Below the pieces are notes generated by a model. That model was not told where the DNA came from and searched no databases. It saw only the letters and a list, made by a program, of their open reading frames with translations. Both the position numbers and the translations under genes were made by a program. A DNA stretch of 64,000 nt from Pseudoduganella sp. (GTDB taxonomy: Bacteria; Pseudomonadota; Gammaproteobacteria; Burkholderiales; Burkholderiaceae_D): NCBI GenBank assembly GCA_021323265.1, contig JAJTCO010000033.1, positions 1 through 64,000 on the forward strand, read 5' to 3'. Below, one piece after another: positions 1 through 9,302 of this stretch. How positions within the stretch are numbered: position 1 is the first letter of the stretch; the number at the start of each line of letters is the position of its first letter.

Positions 1-2172
1 GCGCAGCAGGGTGTGGCGGGTGGCTTGCTGCTGGCCCGGCGTGCCTTGCTGCACCTGGACCTTGGCCAGCTCCAGGTACCAGTCGCAGTACTCGTACCAC
101 ACGAACTGGTAGATGGTGGAGGCGATGTTGTCGAAGCGGTAGTCGGCAAAGCCCTTGTGCACTTCCTGCTCGGCGCGGTTGAGGGCGGAGATGATCCAGC
201 GGTCGGCGGCGGACAGGTCGGCGTCGTTGGCCGAGCAGTCGTGGCCTTCGGTGTTCATCAGCACGAAGCGGGTGGCGTTCCACAGCTTATTGTTGAAGTT
301 GCGGTAGCCTTCGCAGCGCGCCAGGTCGAAGTTGATGTTGCGGCCCAGCGAGGCGTAGGAGGCCATGGTGAAGCGCACGGCGTCGGTGCCGTAGGCCGGA
401 ATGCCGTCGGCAAACTCCTTGCGCGTGGCCTTTTCGATCTTGGCCGCGTCCTTCGGGTTCATCAGGCCGGTGGTACGCTTGGCCACCAGGGCGTCCAGGC
501 CGATGCCGTCGATCAGGTCGATCGGGTCCAGCGTATTGCCCTTGGACTTGGACATCTTCTGGCCCTGCGAGTCGCGCACCAGGCCATGCACGTAGACCGT
601 CTCGAACGGCACCTTGCCGGTGAAGTGCGCGGTCATCATGACCATGCGCGCGACCCAGAAGAAGATGATGTCGAAACCAGTCACCAGCACGGAGCTTGGC
701 AGGAAGGCCTTGAGCTCCGGGGTCTCGTTCGGCCAGCCCAGGGTGGAGAACGGCACCAGGGCCGAGGAGAACCACGTGTCGAGCACGTCGTTGTCGCGCG
801 TGAGCGCGCCGGTCACGCCGCGCGCGGCGGCCTGCGCGCGCGCATCTTCCTCGCTGCGCGCCACGTAGACGTTGCCCTGCTCGTCGTACCAGGCCGGGAT
901 CTGGTGGCCCCACCACAGCTGGCGCGAGATGCACCAGTCCTGGATGTTGTTGAGCCACTGGTTGTAGGTGGTGCTCCAGTTTTCCGGGACAAACTTGATC
1001 TCGCCGCTGGCGACTTTTTCCAGCGCCACGTCGGCGATCGACTTGCCCGGGTTGAAGGTGCCTTCCGGAGCCGGCTTGCTCATGGCCACGAACCACTGGT
1101 CGGTCAGCATCGGCTCGATGACAACGCCCGTGCGGTCGCCGCGCGGCACCATCAGCTTGTGCGGCTTGACTTCCACCAGGAAGCCCTGCGCGTCCAGGTC
1201 GGCCACGATCTGCTTGCGCGCGGCGAAGCGGTCCATGCCCTGGTAGGCGGCCGGCGCGTTCTCGTTGATCTTGGCGTCCAGGGTCAGGATCGACGGCATG
1301 CCCAGGTTGTGGCGCTGGCCCACGGCGTAGTCGTTGAAGTCGTGCGCCGGCGTGATCTTCACGCAGCCGGTGCCGAATTCCTTGTCCACGTACTCGTCGG
1401 CGATGACGGGGATTTCGCGGCCGCACAGCGGCAGCACCAGCATCTTGCCCACCAGGTGGGTGTAGCGCTCGTCGGTCGGATCGACCGCCACGGCGACGTC
1501 GCCCAGCATGGTTTCAGGACGGGTGGTGGCCACCACCAGGGCGCCGCTGCCGTCGGCCAGCGGGTACTTGATGTGCCACATGGAGCCGTCTTCTTCCTCC
1601 GACACCACTTCCAGGTCGGAGACGGCCGTGCCCAGCACCGGGTCCCAGTTGACCAGGCGCTTGCCGCGGTAGATCAGGCCCTGCTCGAACAGGCGCACGA
1701 AGACTTCGCTCACCACCTTGGAGCGCTCGGCGTCCATGGTGAAGTATTCGCGCGACCAGTCGGGGGAGGTGCCCATGCGGCGCATCTGGCCGGTGATGGT
1801 GGAGCCGGATTTTTCCTTCCACTCCCACACTTTTTCGACGAATTTTTCACGGCCCAGGTCATGGCGCGACACCTTCTGCGCGTCCAGCTGGCGCTCCACC
1901 ACGATCTGGGTGGCGATGCCGGCGTGGTCGGTGCCCGGGATCCACGCGGTGTTATGACCCAGCATGCGATGGTAGCGGGTCAGGCCGTCCATGATGGTCT
2001 GGTTGAAGGCGTGGCCCATGTGCAGCGTGCCGGTGACGTTCGGCGGCGGCAGCTGGATGCTGAAGGACGGCTTCGACAGGTCGAGGGAGGCTGCGTAGTA
2101 ACCGCGCTTTTCCCACTCGCTGCGCCAGAACTGTTCAATGTCGGCAGGCTCGAAAGACTTGGCTAATTCCAT
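1..2172 (-). CDS. valS: Valyl-tRNA synthetase (partial, C-terminus outside window)
   Basis: Charges tRNA-Val with valine in the cytoplasm. The minus-strand frame stays open from the ATG at 2172 to the window edge, giving the first 724 residues; the family is usually about 950 residues, so the end of the anticodon-binding domain and the C-terminal coiled coil lie outside. The class I HIGH signature appears as HMGH at residues 51-54 after PPPNVTGTL, the editing (CP1) domain follows, and KMSKS lies near residue 540. The frame also shows the family tryptophans around the editing/catalytic junction ([12 protein letters not shown]). No clear Shine-Dalgarno precedes the ATG. A TATAAT hexamer lies 32 bases upstream. 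The gene is divergent from a small secreted-protein gene. Identification is secure. Confidence 0.97.
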   Translation of the reverse strand, partial: MELAKSFEPADIEQFWRSEWEKRGYYAASLDLSKPSFSIQLPPPNVTGTLHMGHAFNQTIMDGLTRYHRMLGHNTAWIPGTDHAGIATQIVVERQLDAQKVSRHDLGREKFVEKVWEWKEKSGSTITGQMRRMGTSPDWSREYFTMDAERSKVVSEVFVRLFEQGLIYRGKRLVNWDPVLGTAVSDLEVVSEEEDGSMWHIKYPLADGSGALVVATTRPETMLGDVAVAVDPTDERYTHLVGKMLVLPLCGREIPVIADEYVDKEFGTGCVKITPAHDFNDYAVGQRHNLGMPSILTLDAKINENAPAAYQGMDRFAARKQIVADLDAQGFLVEVKPHKLMVPRGDRTGVVIEPMLTDQWFVAMSKPAPEGTFNPGKSIADVALEKVASGEIKFVPENWSTTYNQWLNNIQDWCISRQLWWGHQIPAWYDEQGNVYVARSEEDARAQAAARGVTGALTRDNDVLDTWFSSALVPFSTLGWPNETPELKAFLPSSVLVTGFDIIFFWVARMVMMTAHFTGKVPFETVYVHGLVRDSQGQKMSKSKGNTLDPIDLIDGIGLDALVAKRTTGLMNPKDAAKIEKATRKEFADGIPAYGTDAVRFTMASYASLGRNINFDLARCEGYRNFNNKLWNATRFVLMNTEGHDCSANDADLSAADRWIISALNRAEQEVHKGFADYRFDNIASTIYQFVWYEYCDWYLELAKVQVQQGTPGQQQATRHTLLR

Positions 2173-2203
2173 GATATGGGCTGTAAATTTGGCGAAAACT
2201 TCC

Positions 2204-2209
2204 ATTATA
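2204..2209 (-). promoter_or_regulatory. Candidate -10 box of valS
   Basis: A perfect TATAAT is read on the minus strand here, 32 bases before the valS ATG. No good -35 hexamer is visible at 17 bases, so only the -10 is supported. Confidence 0.45.
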
Positions 2210-2254
2210 TCGGAGTATTCTAGTGGTCTGTCTTTCCGACACAGGAGAATAGCC

Positions 2255-2596
2255 ATGAAAAAGCTTCTGTTCCTGCTGGTCCTGGCCGGCGCCGCCGGCG
2301 GCGCCGCCGCCACCGAACCCACTTCCCGCTTCCAGGGCTTGATTTCCTTCCGCAGCGGACCTGATCCGGCCGGGCAGACACCGGTCTATTGGGCCACCAG
2401 CCAGACCCTGCACCATGTGCTGCACCCACGCGCCGCGGTCGCCAAGTTCGGCCCCGACTGGGCGCGCGAGATCCGCTGGTGCGGCGACGGCAGCGGCAAG
2501 CCGACCCGGGGCGAATGCATGGACATCTATTACAACTTCAAGAAGGGCCGGCCGATCACGGAACAGACGCAGGACCTGCTGCATCCCGAGCGCTAG
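2255..2596 (+). CDS. Small exported protein of unknown function
   Basis: A 113-residue protein that I do not recognise. The start at 2255 is chosen because AGGAGAA lies just upstream and the product then begins with a clean signal peptide: MKK, a hydrophobic core ([10 protein letters not shown]), and an AAA-T type cleavage region near residue 19. The mature part is about 95 residues, rich in Arg, His and Trp, with two cysteines (WCGDG and GECMD) that could pair in the periplasm. The next gene starts 9 bases downstream and is also exported, so the two are probably co-transcribed. The reading frame continues upstream, but starting there would bury the signal peptide. Confidence 0.7.
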   Translation: MKKLLFLLVLAGAAGGAAATEPTSRFQGLISFRSGPDPAGQTPVYWATSQTLHHVLHPRAAVAKFGPDWAREIRWCGDGSGKPTRGECMDIYYNFKKGRPITEQTQDLLHPER

Positions 2597-2605
2597 GAGG
2601 ACGCC

Positions 2606-2998
2606 ATGGCAAAGATGGCAATATTGGCACTGGCGGCTGCGTTGCTGGCGGGCGAAGCGGCGGCGCAGAACCTGCCGGCCGGGGTGGAGGGCTTGCGCGG
2701 CCGGCACTGGCGCGGCGGCGAATGCTGCGGCTGGAGCTGGGACTGGACCCAGGTCAATGGTCCGACCTTCCGCGGCAGCTTCCGCAACACCAACGGCCAG
2801 GTCCTGAACGAAGAGGGCATCATCATCTCCATCCGCGGCGACCGGGTCGAAATCACGCGCGGCGGCGGCTCCGCCATGGGTGGCTGCACTTACGAGGGAA
2901 CCATACGCGGCGCCACCGCCTCCGGCAATTATTCCTGCCGTGGCGCGCCGGCAGGGCAGTGGTCGGCGCATATCTCGCAGGCGGTGGGCGGGCGTTAG
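2606..2998 (+). CDS. Small exported protein, Cys/Trp-rich, unknown function
   Basis: A 130-residue protein preceded by a strong AGGAGG eight bases before the ATG. Residues 1-21 form a signal peptide (hydrophobic ALAAALLAG, likely cut after EAAA). The mature domain begins with a Trp- and Cys-rich stretch (GECCGWSWDW), followed by alternating hydrophobic/polar segments suggesting a small beta fold, and two further cysteines (GGCTYEG and NYSCRG); four cysteines could form two disulfides. No family is recognised. It lies 9 bases after the previous exported gene and 45 bases before the TetR gene, so the three may form one unit. Confidence 0.72.
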   Translation: MAKMAILALAAALLAGEAAAQNLPAGVEGLRGRHWRGGECCGWSWDWTQVNGPTFRGSFRNTNGQVLNEEGIIISIRGDRVEITRGGGSAMGGCTYEGTIRGATASGNYSCRGAPAGQWSAHISQAVGGR

Positions 2999-3043
2999 CG
3001 CGGTTTGCCCGCAGTGGCGGCCCTCGGTTATAGTGCCAGGGCC

Positions 3044-3667
3044 ATGACCAAGACCAGCGAGACAGCAGCGACGCCGGCGCCGCGCAAACGTGGCCGCCCG
3101 GCACAGGGGGAATCGGACAGCCTGAGAGGCTTGCTGGTTGCCGTGTCGGCGCGCCTGTTCCGCGAAAAGGGCTTCGACAACACCACCGTGCGCGATATCG
3201 CTGCGGCCGCGGGCGTGCAGGCGGGGTCCTGGTTCTACCATTTCAAGTCCAAGCAGGACATCCTGCAGGCGGTGATCGAGCAGGGCATGCAGCAGGCGCT
3301 GTCGCGCATCGAGGAGGTGGCGGCTTTGCGCCTGCCACCGCGCGAGGCCTTGCGCCGGCTGGTGCACACCCACCTGGAAACCTTGCTTTCGCCGGGCCAG
3401 GATTTCGTCTACGTCATGCTGTACGAGTGGCGCGCGCTGGATGCGGAGGCGCAGCAGCGCGTGGTGGCGGCCAAGGATCGCTATGAGGCGTTGTGGGATG
3501 CGGTGCTGCGCGAACTGCAGGCTTCCGGCGAGTGGCCGGCGCCGGGCAAGCTTGACCGGCTGTGGCTGTTCGGGGCGCTGAACTGGTCGGCGCAATGGTA
3601 CCGGCGCGATGCGGGCGTCAGCATCGACGAGTTGGCCGAATCCGCCATCCGCTTCCTGCTCCGCTAG
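3044..3667 (+). CDS. TetR/AcrR-family transcriptional regulator
   Basis: A 207-residue DNA-binding repressor-type protein. The N-terminal helix-turn-helix covers about residues 25-70, with the TetR signatures ARLFREKGFDNTTVRDIA and GSWFYHFKSKQDIL. The C-terminal ligand-binding half is helical. The start at 3044 gives the normal TetR lead-in (MTKT, then a basic RKRGRPAQG tail); in-frame upstream codons lie in the intergenic gap. The gene converges on the atu-like operon, whose last gene ends at 3774. Because the acyclic-terpene operon of Pseudomonas is controlled by the TetR protein AtuR, this gene is a reasonable candidate regulator of the operon, although it sits at the distal end rather than beside the promoter near 14.7 kb. 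That link is inference. Confidence 0.85.
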   Translation: MTKTSETAATPAPRKRGRPAQGESDSLRGLLVAVSARLFREKGFDNTTVRDIAAAAGVQAGSWFYHFKSKQDILQAVIEQGMQQALSRIEEVAALRLPPREALRRLVHTHLETLLSPGQDFVYVMLYEWRALDAEAQQRVVAAKDRYEALWDAVLRELQASGEWPAPGKLDRLWLFGALNWSAQWYRRDAGVSIDELAESAIRFLLR

Positions 3668-3773
3668 CCCTTGCGCGTTGCTCCACAACCAGGCCGGGCG
3701 CGAAAGCGGGTAGGACCTGGCGGTTTGGCCGACCTCCCGATCCGCGACTGGCTGTTCAACGCGCTGTTGCGAG

Positions 3774-5312
3774 CTAGCGATACAGGGACTGGTGGTTGGC
3801 GCGCAGCACGTGCTTCTGGATCTTGCCGGTGGAGGTCATCGGCAAGCTGTCCACGATGGCGATGTGCTTCGGTATTTCGAAGCCGGCCAGCGTGCTGCGG
3901 CAATGCTCCTGCAGCGCACCGGCGTCGGCGGACTGGCCGGGTTTCAGGCAGACGAAGGCGGTCACCGCCTCGATCCATTCCTGGTGCGGCAAGCCGACCA
4001 CCGCAGCCATGGCAACCGCCGGGTGGCCGAGCAAGGCTTCTTCCACGCGGATGGCTGGCACGTTTTCGCCGCCGGTCTTGATCATGTCTTTCAGGCGGCC
4101 TTTGAAGTGCAGGTAGCCGTCATCGTCCCACATGCCCAGGTCGCCGGTGTGGTGCCAGCCGAAGCGGCGGGCGGCGGCGCTTGCCTGCGGGTCCTTGTAG
4201 TAGCCCAGCATGGCATTTGCACCGCGGTGCACGATCTCGCCGACCTCTCCTTTGCCAAGCAGGCGCCCGGCGGCGTCCATGATGGCGGTGTCGTTGACCG
4301 GCGTCGTTTGACCCCAGCAATTGCCGGTGCGGTGCTGCTGCTCGGGCGGGAAGTAGACCGTCATCGGGAACATTTCGGTTTGCCCGCTGCCCAGCGCGAA
4401 ACGCGGGCAGAACTCCTGCATCAGGCGGCCCAGCAGATCGGGCGCCATCGGTGCCATGGCGTAGATGGCCAGCCGCAGCGCCGACAGGTCGTGCTGCGCC
4501 CGCGACGGGTGCTGCAGCATGGCGCCGTACATCGCCGGCAGCGCGGCCACCAGCGTGACGCGGTCGCGCGCCAGGGTCGCCAGCACGGCGGCCGGGTCGA
4601 AGCCGCGCGAGATCGAGATCGCGGCACCGCACGCCAGCCCCGCTGCGGCCATGCTGAATTGGGCGCAGTGGAATAGGGGCAGGATGGCGGACAGCACGTC
4701 CTGCGGCACGATCGAAACTGTGATGGCGTTCGACATCACGGCAGCCAGCACGGAGCGGTGCGAGTGCATCGCGCCTTTCGGGTTACCGGTGGTGCCGCTG
4801 GTGTACATGATCAACGCCAGGGCGTGCTCGTCGATTTCGAGCGCGGGAGGCGTTACCGGCTGGCCGGCGAGTGCCTGGGCCAGCGTGCCTGCTTCTTTGG
4901 CGCCGGGGCCGCAGCTCAGGAGCGGTACGCCCAGCGCCGGCAACGCGGCGCTCCAGGCCGGATGGGCCGCCAGTTGCGCATCCACCACCAGCAGGCGCGC
5001 TTCGGCGTGCTGTACGATGTAGCTTACCTCTGTCGGCGATAGCATGGCGTTGATCGGCACCCAGACCATGCCCGCCTTCAGGATGCCGAAGGCGGCCAGC
5101 ATGAAGTCCATCGAGTTGGGGCTCAGCATGGCCACTTTGTCGCCCGGTTGCAGGCCGCTGGCCAGCAGGTAGTGCGCAAAGCGGTTGCTGTCCTCGTCCA
5201 GTTGGGCGTAGGACATGCTGCTGCCGTTTTCCAGTAGCGCCGTCGCGGCGCCGTTGCGGCGCGCGCTGCGGGCAACGAGATCGCCCAGGGTGTCCTGCAT
5301 GCGCTCAGTCAT
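3774..5312 (-). CDS. AMP-forming acyl-CoA synthetase (AtuH-like position)
   Basis: A 512-residue ANL-superfamily ligase that activates a carboxylic acid to its CoA thioester through an acyl-adenylate. The phosphate-binding motif YTSGTTGNPKG lies near residue 167; the adenylation motif HTGDLGMWDDDGYLHFKGR, the hinge KDMIKTGGENV and the C-terminal catalytic lysine region (TSTGKIQKHVLR) are all present, so the enzyme looks intact. It is the last gene of the operon and its ATG overlaps the stop region of the upstream SDR by eight bases. In the known atu cluster the corresponding last gene encodes a terpenoid or medium-chain acyl-CoA ligase; a role in activating citronellic/geranic-type or branched acids is inferred, and a broad medium-chain substrate range is equally possible. 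Confidence 0.88.
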   Translation of the reverse strand: MTERMQDTLGDLVARSARRNGAATALLENGSSMSYAQLDEDSNRFAHYLLASGLQPGDKVAMLSPNSMDFMLAAFGILKAGMVWVPINAMLSPTEVSYIVQHAEARLLVVDAQLAAHPAWSAALPALGVPLLSCGPGAKEAGTLAQALAGQPVTPPALEIDEHALALIMYTSGTTGNPKGAMHSHRSVLAAVMSNAITVSIVPQDVLSAILPLFHCAQFSMAAAGLACGAAISISRGFDPAAVLATLARDRVTLVAALPAMYGAMLQHPSRAQHDLSALRLAIYAMAPMAPDLLGRLMQEFCPRFALGSGQTEMFPMTVYFPPEQQHRTGNCWGQTTPVNDTAIMDAAGRLLGKGEVGEIVHRGANAMLGYYKDPQASAAARRFGWHHTGDLGMWDDDGYLHFKGRLKDMIKTGGENVPAIRVEEALLGHPAVAMAAVVGLPHQEWIEAVTAFVCLKPGQSADAGALQEHCRSTLAGFEIPKHIAIVDSLPMTSTGKIQKHVLRANHQSLYR

Positions 5313-6135
5313 GGCCTGCCTCCACGAAAAGGTCGATCATCGGCTCCACGCCCGGCGTCACCAGGTACTGGGAGAAGTCGGTAACGCCGCTGTCGCGCAG
5401 GACTTGCTCGTCGATGAAGAAGTTGCCGTTCGTCGTGCGGCTTTCCCTTGTCAGTATCAGGTGGGCGGCATCGGCCATGATCTCCGGCGTGCGGCCGTAC
5501 TGGGCGCCGCCGGGCAAGGCGACGTTGAGGGCGGCTGTTGCAATGACAGTGCGCGGCCACAGGGAGTTCACGCCGATTCCGTCCTCCGCAAGCTGGGCGG
5601 CCAGGCCGTGCACGATCATGCTCATCGCGTACTTCGACGTGGTGTAGGCGGCATGGCGGGCGAACCATTTCGGGTTCATGTCGATCGGCGGCGAGAGCGT
5701 CAGGATGTGCGGGTTGCTGGCTTGCTGGAGATGCGGGATGCAATGCTTGGCGCAGACGAAGGTACCGCGCACGTTGATGTCCATCATCAGGTCGTAGCGC
5801 TTCATCGACGTGTTTTGCGCGTTCGTGAGGCTGATGGCGCTGGCATTGTTGACCAGGATGTCGATGCCGCCAAACTCGGCGACGCCTCGTTCGATGGCGG
5901 CGACGACCTGTTCTTCCTCGCGGATATCGACCGCCAGCGGCAGTGCATTGCCGCCGGCGGCGCGGATTTCCTCAGCGGCGGAGTAGATGGTTCCCGGCAG
6001 GCGCGGATCGGGTTCGGTGGTCTTGGCGGCGATGATCACGTTCGCGCCATCGCGCGCTGCGCGCAAGGCGATCGCCTTGCCAATGCCCCGGCTCGCGCCG
6101 GTGATGAACAGGGTCTTGCCTTGCAGTGTAGTCAT
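5305..6135 (-). CDS. SDR-family oxidoreductase (HSDL2-like, AtuG-like position)
   Basis: A 276-residue NAD(P)-dependent short-chain dehydrogenase. The cofactor motif TGASRGIGKAIA is at residues 13-24, NNAS follows near 93, and the catalytic Ser/Tyr/Lys set is present (TLSPP and YTTSKYAMS). The extended loop after the catalytic serine (PPIDMNPKWF) and the LWPRT segment are typical of the HSDL2-like SDR subgroup found in fatty-acid and isoprenoid acyl-CoA operons. It lies 10 bases after the biotin carboxylase gene and overlaps the acyl-CoA ligase gene. In the atu pathway the second SDR (AtuG) occupies this place; the exact substrate cannot be read from sequence. Confidence 0.88.
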   Translation of the reverse strand: MTTLQGKTLFITGASRGIGKAIALRAARDGANVIIAAKTTEPDPRLPGTIYSAAEEIRAAGGNALPLAVDIREEEQVVAAIERGVAEFGGIDILVNNASAISLTNAQNTSMKRYDLMMDINVRGTFVCAKHCIPHLQQASNPHILTLSPPIDMNPKWFARHAAYTTSKYAMSMIVHGLAAQLAEDGIGVNSLWPRTVIATAALNVALPGGAQYGRTPEIMADAAHLILTRESRTTNGNFFIDEQVLRDSGVTDFSQYLVTPGVEPMIDLFVEAGHD

Positions 6136-6145
6136 GGCTTCTCCG

Positions 6146-8134
6146 TCAGGGTGTGATTTCCAGCAGCAGCTGCCCGGTCGCCACCTGCGTGCCGAGGGCG
6201 GTGGCGAGCGCGGATACCTTGCCGTCGCGCGTGGCGAGCATATTGTGTTCCATTTTCATCGCTTCCAATGCCAGCAATGGTTGGCCGATGCTGACTTGCT
6301 CGCCTTCCCGGACGTGCAGCGCAACCACGCGACCGTTCATTGGCGCCGCGATGCGGCCATCGGCGGCGTCATTGCCCGCCAAGCGTGGCGGCGCGTCGCC
6401 CAGGTCGTCCAGCGCATGTTCGACGCCGTCCAGCAGGAAGAACAGGCGGGCCCTGTCGGCGGCGAAATGCAAAAGCGCGGGCTGGCCGTCAAGGGACAGG
6501 TGCAAGCTTCCATTGCCGGCATCGACCACGTCGACACGCACGGACGCCGCAGCGCTTTCGCTGGCGATGTGCCAGGCGCCGGGTCCGCAGGCGGTGGCGC
6601 GGCTCCGGTGCGCGGCGCCGTCCAGAGTGAAGTGCAAGGGCAACGGGTCGGCGTGGCTGGAGCACCAGCCGTGCAGCTCGGCCGGGTAGCGGCGCGGGTG
6701 GCGCTGCGCGCGGTGCCAGGCCAACAGCGCGACCGCCGCCGGCAAGCTGCGGCCCGTCGCGGGAACGCTGCCGCGCAGGCCGGGCGGCAGGTATTGGGCG
6801 ATAAAGCCGGTGCTTGCCTGGCCCGCGGCAAAGACCGGGTGCGCCAGGCATTGCGCGAGGAAGCCGCGATTGCTGGGCAAGCCAAGCAGCAGGCATTCAC
6901 CCAGCGCGCGGCGCAGCCGGCGCAGGGCGTCGGCGCGGTCGCTGCCGTGGGCGACCAGCTTGGCCAGCATGGAGTCGTAGTAAGGCGGCACCTGCACGCC
7001 GTCGGCCAGCGCGTGGTCGCAGCGCACGCCGGGCGGCGCCTGCCAGCGCCAGACCGTGCCGCTTTGCGGCATGAAGTCCTGTTGCGGGTCTTCCGCGCAC
7101 AGGCGCACTTCGATGGCGTGGCCGCCGGCCGCGCGCCGCGCATCAAGTTCGTCCTGGGTCAGCGGCAGTGGCGCGCCGCAGGCCACCAGCAGCTGCCACT
7201 CCACCAGGTCGACGCCGGTAATGGCTTCCGTCACCGCGTGCTCGACCTGCAGGCGGGTGTTCATTTCCATGAAGTAGAAGGCGCCGTCGCGGTCGAGCAG
7301 GAACTCCAGCGTGCCGGCGCCCACGTAGCCGATGGCGCGCGCCGCCACCACGGCCACTTCGCCCATGCGCGTGCGCAGTTCGGCGGATACGGCGGGCGAG
7401 GGCGACTCCTCGATCAACTTCTGGTGGCGGCGCTGCACCGAGCAATCGCGTTCGCCCATGTGCACCACGTTGCCGTGGCTGTCGGCGAATACCTGGATTT
7501 CGATATGGCGCGGCTCCAGCAGCGCGCGCTCGAGGATCAGTTCATCGCTGCCGAAGGCGTGCTGGGCCTCCGAGCGCGCCGCAGCCAGCGCCGCCGCGAA
7601 CGCGCCAGCGTCGTCCACGCGCCGCATGCCGCGGCCACCGCCGCCGGCAGCGGCCTTGACCATCACGGGATAGCCGATGCGCTGCGCTTCCTGCGCCATG
7701 CGGGTGTCGGACTGGTCTTCGCCCTGGTAGCCGGGGATGCAGGGCACGCCCGCTTCCAGCATCAGGCGCTTGGCGCCGGCCTTGTTGCCCATGGCCGTCA
7801 TGGCGGCGGGCGGCGGGCCGATGAAGACCAGCCCGGCGTCGGCGCAGGCTTGCGCGAAGTCGGCGCGCTCGGCCAGGAAGCCGTAGCCGGGGTGCACGGC
7901 GCCGGCGCCTGCCGCGCGCGCGGCGTGGAGCAGGGCTTCGATGTTGAGGTAGGAGTCGGCCGGCGCGGCGCCGCCGATGCGCAGCGCGGCGTCGGCGCCG
8001 GCGCAGTGCGGCGCGCCGGCGTCGGCGTCGGAGTAGACCGCCACGCAGCGGTAGCCCAGGCGGCGCGCCGTGCGCATCACGCGCAGCGCGATCTCGCCGC
8101 GGTTGGCCACCAGGATGGTGTCGAAGCCGGTCAC
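6146..8134 (-). CDS. Biotin carboxylase / BCCP subunit of a geranyl- or methylcrotonyl-CoA-type carboxylase (AtuF-like)
   Basis: A 662-residue alpha subunit that carboxylates its own biotin with ATP and bicarbonate. It begins TGFDTILVANRGEIALRVM, the standard biotin-carboxylase N-terminus. The ATP-grasp glycine-rich loop (KAAAGGGGRGMR), the FLDRDGAFYFMEMNTRLQVEH motif region, and a C-terminal biotinyl domain with EAMKMEHNM are visible, the lysine being the biotin site. The start is a GTG at 8134 whose GTGA overlaps the stop of the upstream acyl-CoA dehydrogenase; no better start fits. With the carboxyltransferase at 9303-10922 it should form an alpha6beta6 enzyme. Context favours geranyl-CoA carboxylase, but methylcrotonyl-CoA carboxylase cannot be excluded from sequence alone. 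Confidence 0.9.
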   Translation of the reverse strand: MTGFDTILVANRGEIALRVMRTARRLGYRCVAVYSDADAGAPHCAGADAALRIGGAAPADSYLNIEALLHAARAAGAGAVHPGYGFLAERADFAQACADAGLVFIGPPPAAMTAMGNKAGAKRLMLEAGVPCIPGYQGEDQSDTRMAQEAQRIGYPVMVKAAAGGGGRGMRRVDDAGAFAAALAAARSEAQHAFGSDELILERALLEPRHIEIQVFADSHGNVVHMGERDCSVQRRHQKLIEESPSPAVSAELRTRMGEVAVVAARAIGYVGAGTLEFLLDRDGAFYFMEMNTRLQVEHAVTEAITGVDLVEWQLLVACGAPLPLTQDELDARRAAGGHAIEVRLCAEDPQQDFMPQSGTVWRWQAPPGVRCDHALADGVQVPPYYDSMLAKLVAHGSDRADALRRLRRALGECLLLGLPSNRGFLAQCLAHPVFAAGQASTGFIAQYLPPGLRGSVPATGRSLPAAVALLAWHRAQRHPRRYPAELHGWCSSHADPLPLHFTLDGAAHRSRATACGPGAWHIASESAAASVRVDVVDAGNGSLHLSLDGQPALLHFAADRARLFFLLDGVEHALDDLGDAPPRLAGNDAADGRIAAPMNGRVVALHVREGEQVSIGQPLLALEAMKMEHNMLATRDGKVSALATALGTQVATGQLLLEITP

Positions 8135-9288
8135 GCTTTGCGCCCCGGCAGGATGTCCATGTACTTGCAGATGATGCCCAGCATGACCTCGTCCGCGCCG
8201 CCGCCGATGGAAGTGAGACGTGCATCGCGGTAGAACTGCGACACCGGATTGTCCAGCGTGAAGCCCATGCCGCCCCAGAACTGCAGGCAGCCGTCGGTGA
8301 TCACGCGCGCCAGGCGCCCCGCCTTCAGCTTGGCCATGGAGGCCAGCTCGGTCACGTCGGCGCCGCCGATGTACATGCCGCAGGCGCGGTAGGTCAGCGC
8401 GCGCAGCGCTTCGAGCTCGGTCTGCATCTCGGCCAGCTTGAAGTGCACCCACTGGTTATCCAGCACGCTGCCGTTGAAGATCTTGCGCTCGCGCGCGTAG
8501 GCGATGGTGGCGTCGATGCAGTTCTGCATCTGCTGCACGATATTGGCCGCGCACCACAGGCGCTCCTCCTGGAACTGCAGCATCTGGTAGGTGAAGCCCT
8601 TGTCCTCCTCGCCGATCAGGAAGCGCTGCGGCACGCGCACCTCGTCGAAGTGGATCAGCCCCGTGTCGGACGAGTTCATGCCGATCTTGCGGATCTTCTT
8701 GCCGACGCTGACGCCCGGCGTATCCATCGGCACGATGATCAGCGACTTGTTGCGGTGCGCCGGACCGTCGCCGGTATTGGCCAGCAGGCACATCCAGTCC
8801 GCCTGCAGGCTGTTGGTGATCCACATCTTGCTGCCGTTGATCACATAGTCGCCGCCGTCCTTGCGCGCCGTGGTGCGCACCGCAGCCACGTCGGAACCGG
8901 CCCCCGGCTCCGACACGCCGACGCAGGCCACCATCTCGCCCGCAATGGCCGGGGCCAGGAACTCGCGCCGCAGTTGGTCCGAGCCGAAGCGCGCCAGCGC
9001 CGGCGTCGCCATATCGGTCTGCACGCCGATCGCCATCGGCACCCCGCCGCAGCGGATGTGGCCGAGCGCCTCGGCCATCGCCATCGAATACGAGTAGTCC
9101 AGCCCCAGGCCGCCGAAGGCGACCGGCTTGGACACGCCCAGCATGCCCAGCGCGCCCAGCTTGCGGAACACTTCCCTGGCCGGGAAGATCTCGGCCGCCT
9201 CCCATTCGTCCACAAAGGGGTTGATGTCGCTCTCGATGAAGCGCTTCAGGTTGCGCTGCAGTTCCAGGTGTTCGTGGCTGTATTCCAT
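8131..9288 (-). CDS. Acyl-CoA dehydrogenase (AtuD-like, citronellyl-CoA dehydrogenase candidate)
   Basis: A 385-residue FAD-dependent acyl-CoA dehydrogenase. The FAD/substrate motif VGVSEPGAGSD lies at residues 124-133 and the C-terminal signature QFWGGMGF is present. Where medium-chain enzymes carry the catalytic Glu in YEGT, this protein has SIGGGADE, so Gly replaces that Glu; instead an EERLW segment puts Glu at residue 241/242, the position used by isovaleryl-CoA and long-chain dehydrogenases. That suits a branched substrate. It lies 14 bases downstream of the carboxyltransferase and overlaps the GTG start of the biotin carboxylase. The order matches atuC-atuD in Pseudomonas, except that the hydratase gene (atuE) expected next is missing. 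Confidence 0.9.
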   Translation of the reverse strand: MEYSHEHLELQRNLKRFIESDINPFVDEWEAAEIFPAREVFRKLGALGMLGVSKPVAFGGLGLDYSYSMAMAEALGHIRCGGVPMAIGVQTDMATPALARFGSDQLRREFLAPAIAGEMVACVGVSEPGAGSDVAAVRTTARKDGGDYVINGSKMWITNSLQADWMCLLANTGDGPAHRNKSLIIVPMDTPGVSVGKKIRKIGMNSSDTGLIHFDEVRVPQRFLIGEEDKGFTYQMLQFQEERLWCAANIVQQMQNCIDATIAYARERKIFNGSVLDNQWVHFKLAEMQTELEALRALTYRACGMYIGGADVTELASMAKLKAGRLARVITDGCLQFWGGMGFTLDNPVSQFYRDARLTSIGGGADEVMLGIICKYMDILPGRKA

Positions 9289-9302
9289 GGGGTCTCCTGT
9301 GA

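Noticed and set aside
13..2166. Long plus-strand open frame opposite valS, and similar long antisense frames over polA (37474-40254) and ispA/dxs (51171-53942).
   Set aside because: They mirror highly conserved genes on the other strand, have low-complexity Arg/Gly/Ala/His composition and no domains; typical spurious frames of G+C-rich DNA.
5987..8233. A 748-codon plus-strand frame opposite the biotin carboxylase.
   Set aside because: The minus strand encodes an intact biotin carboxylase with all motifs; the plus-strand translation is compositionally biased and unrecognisable.
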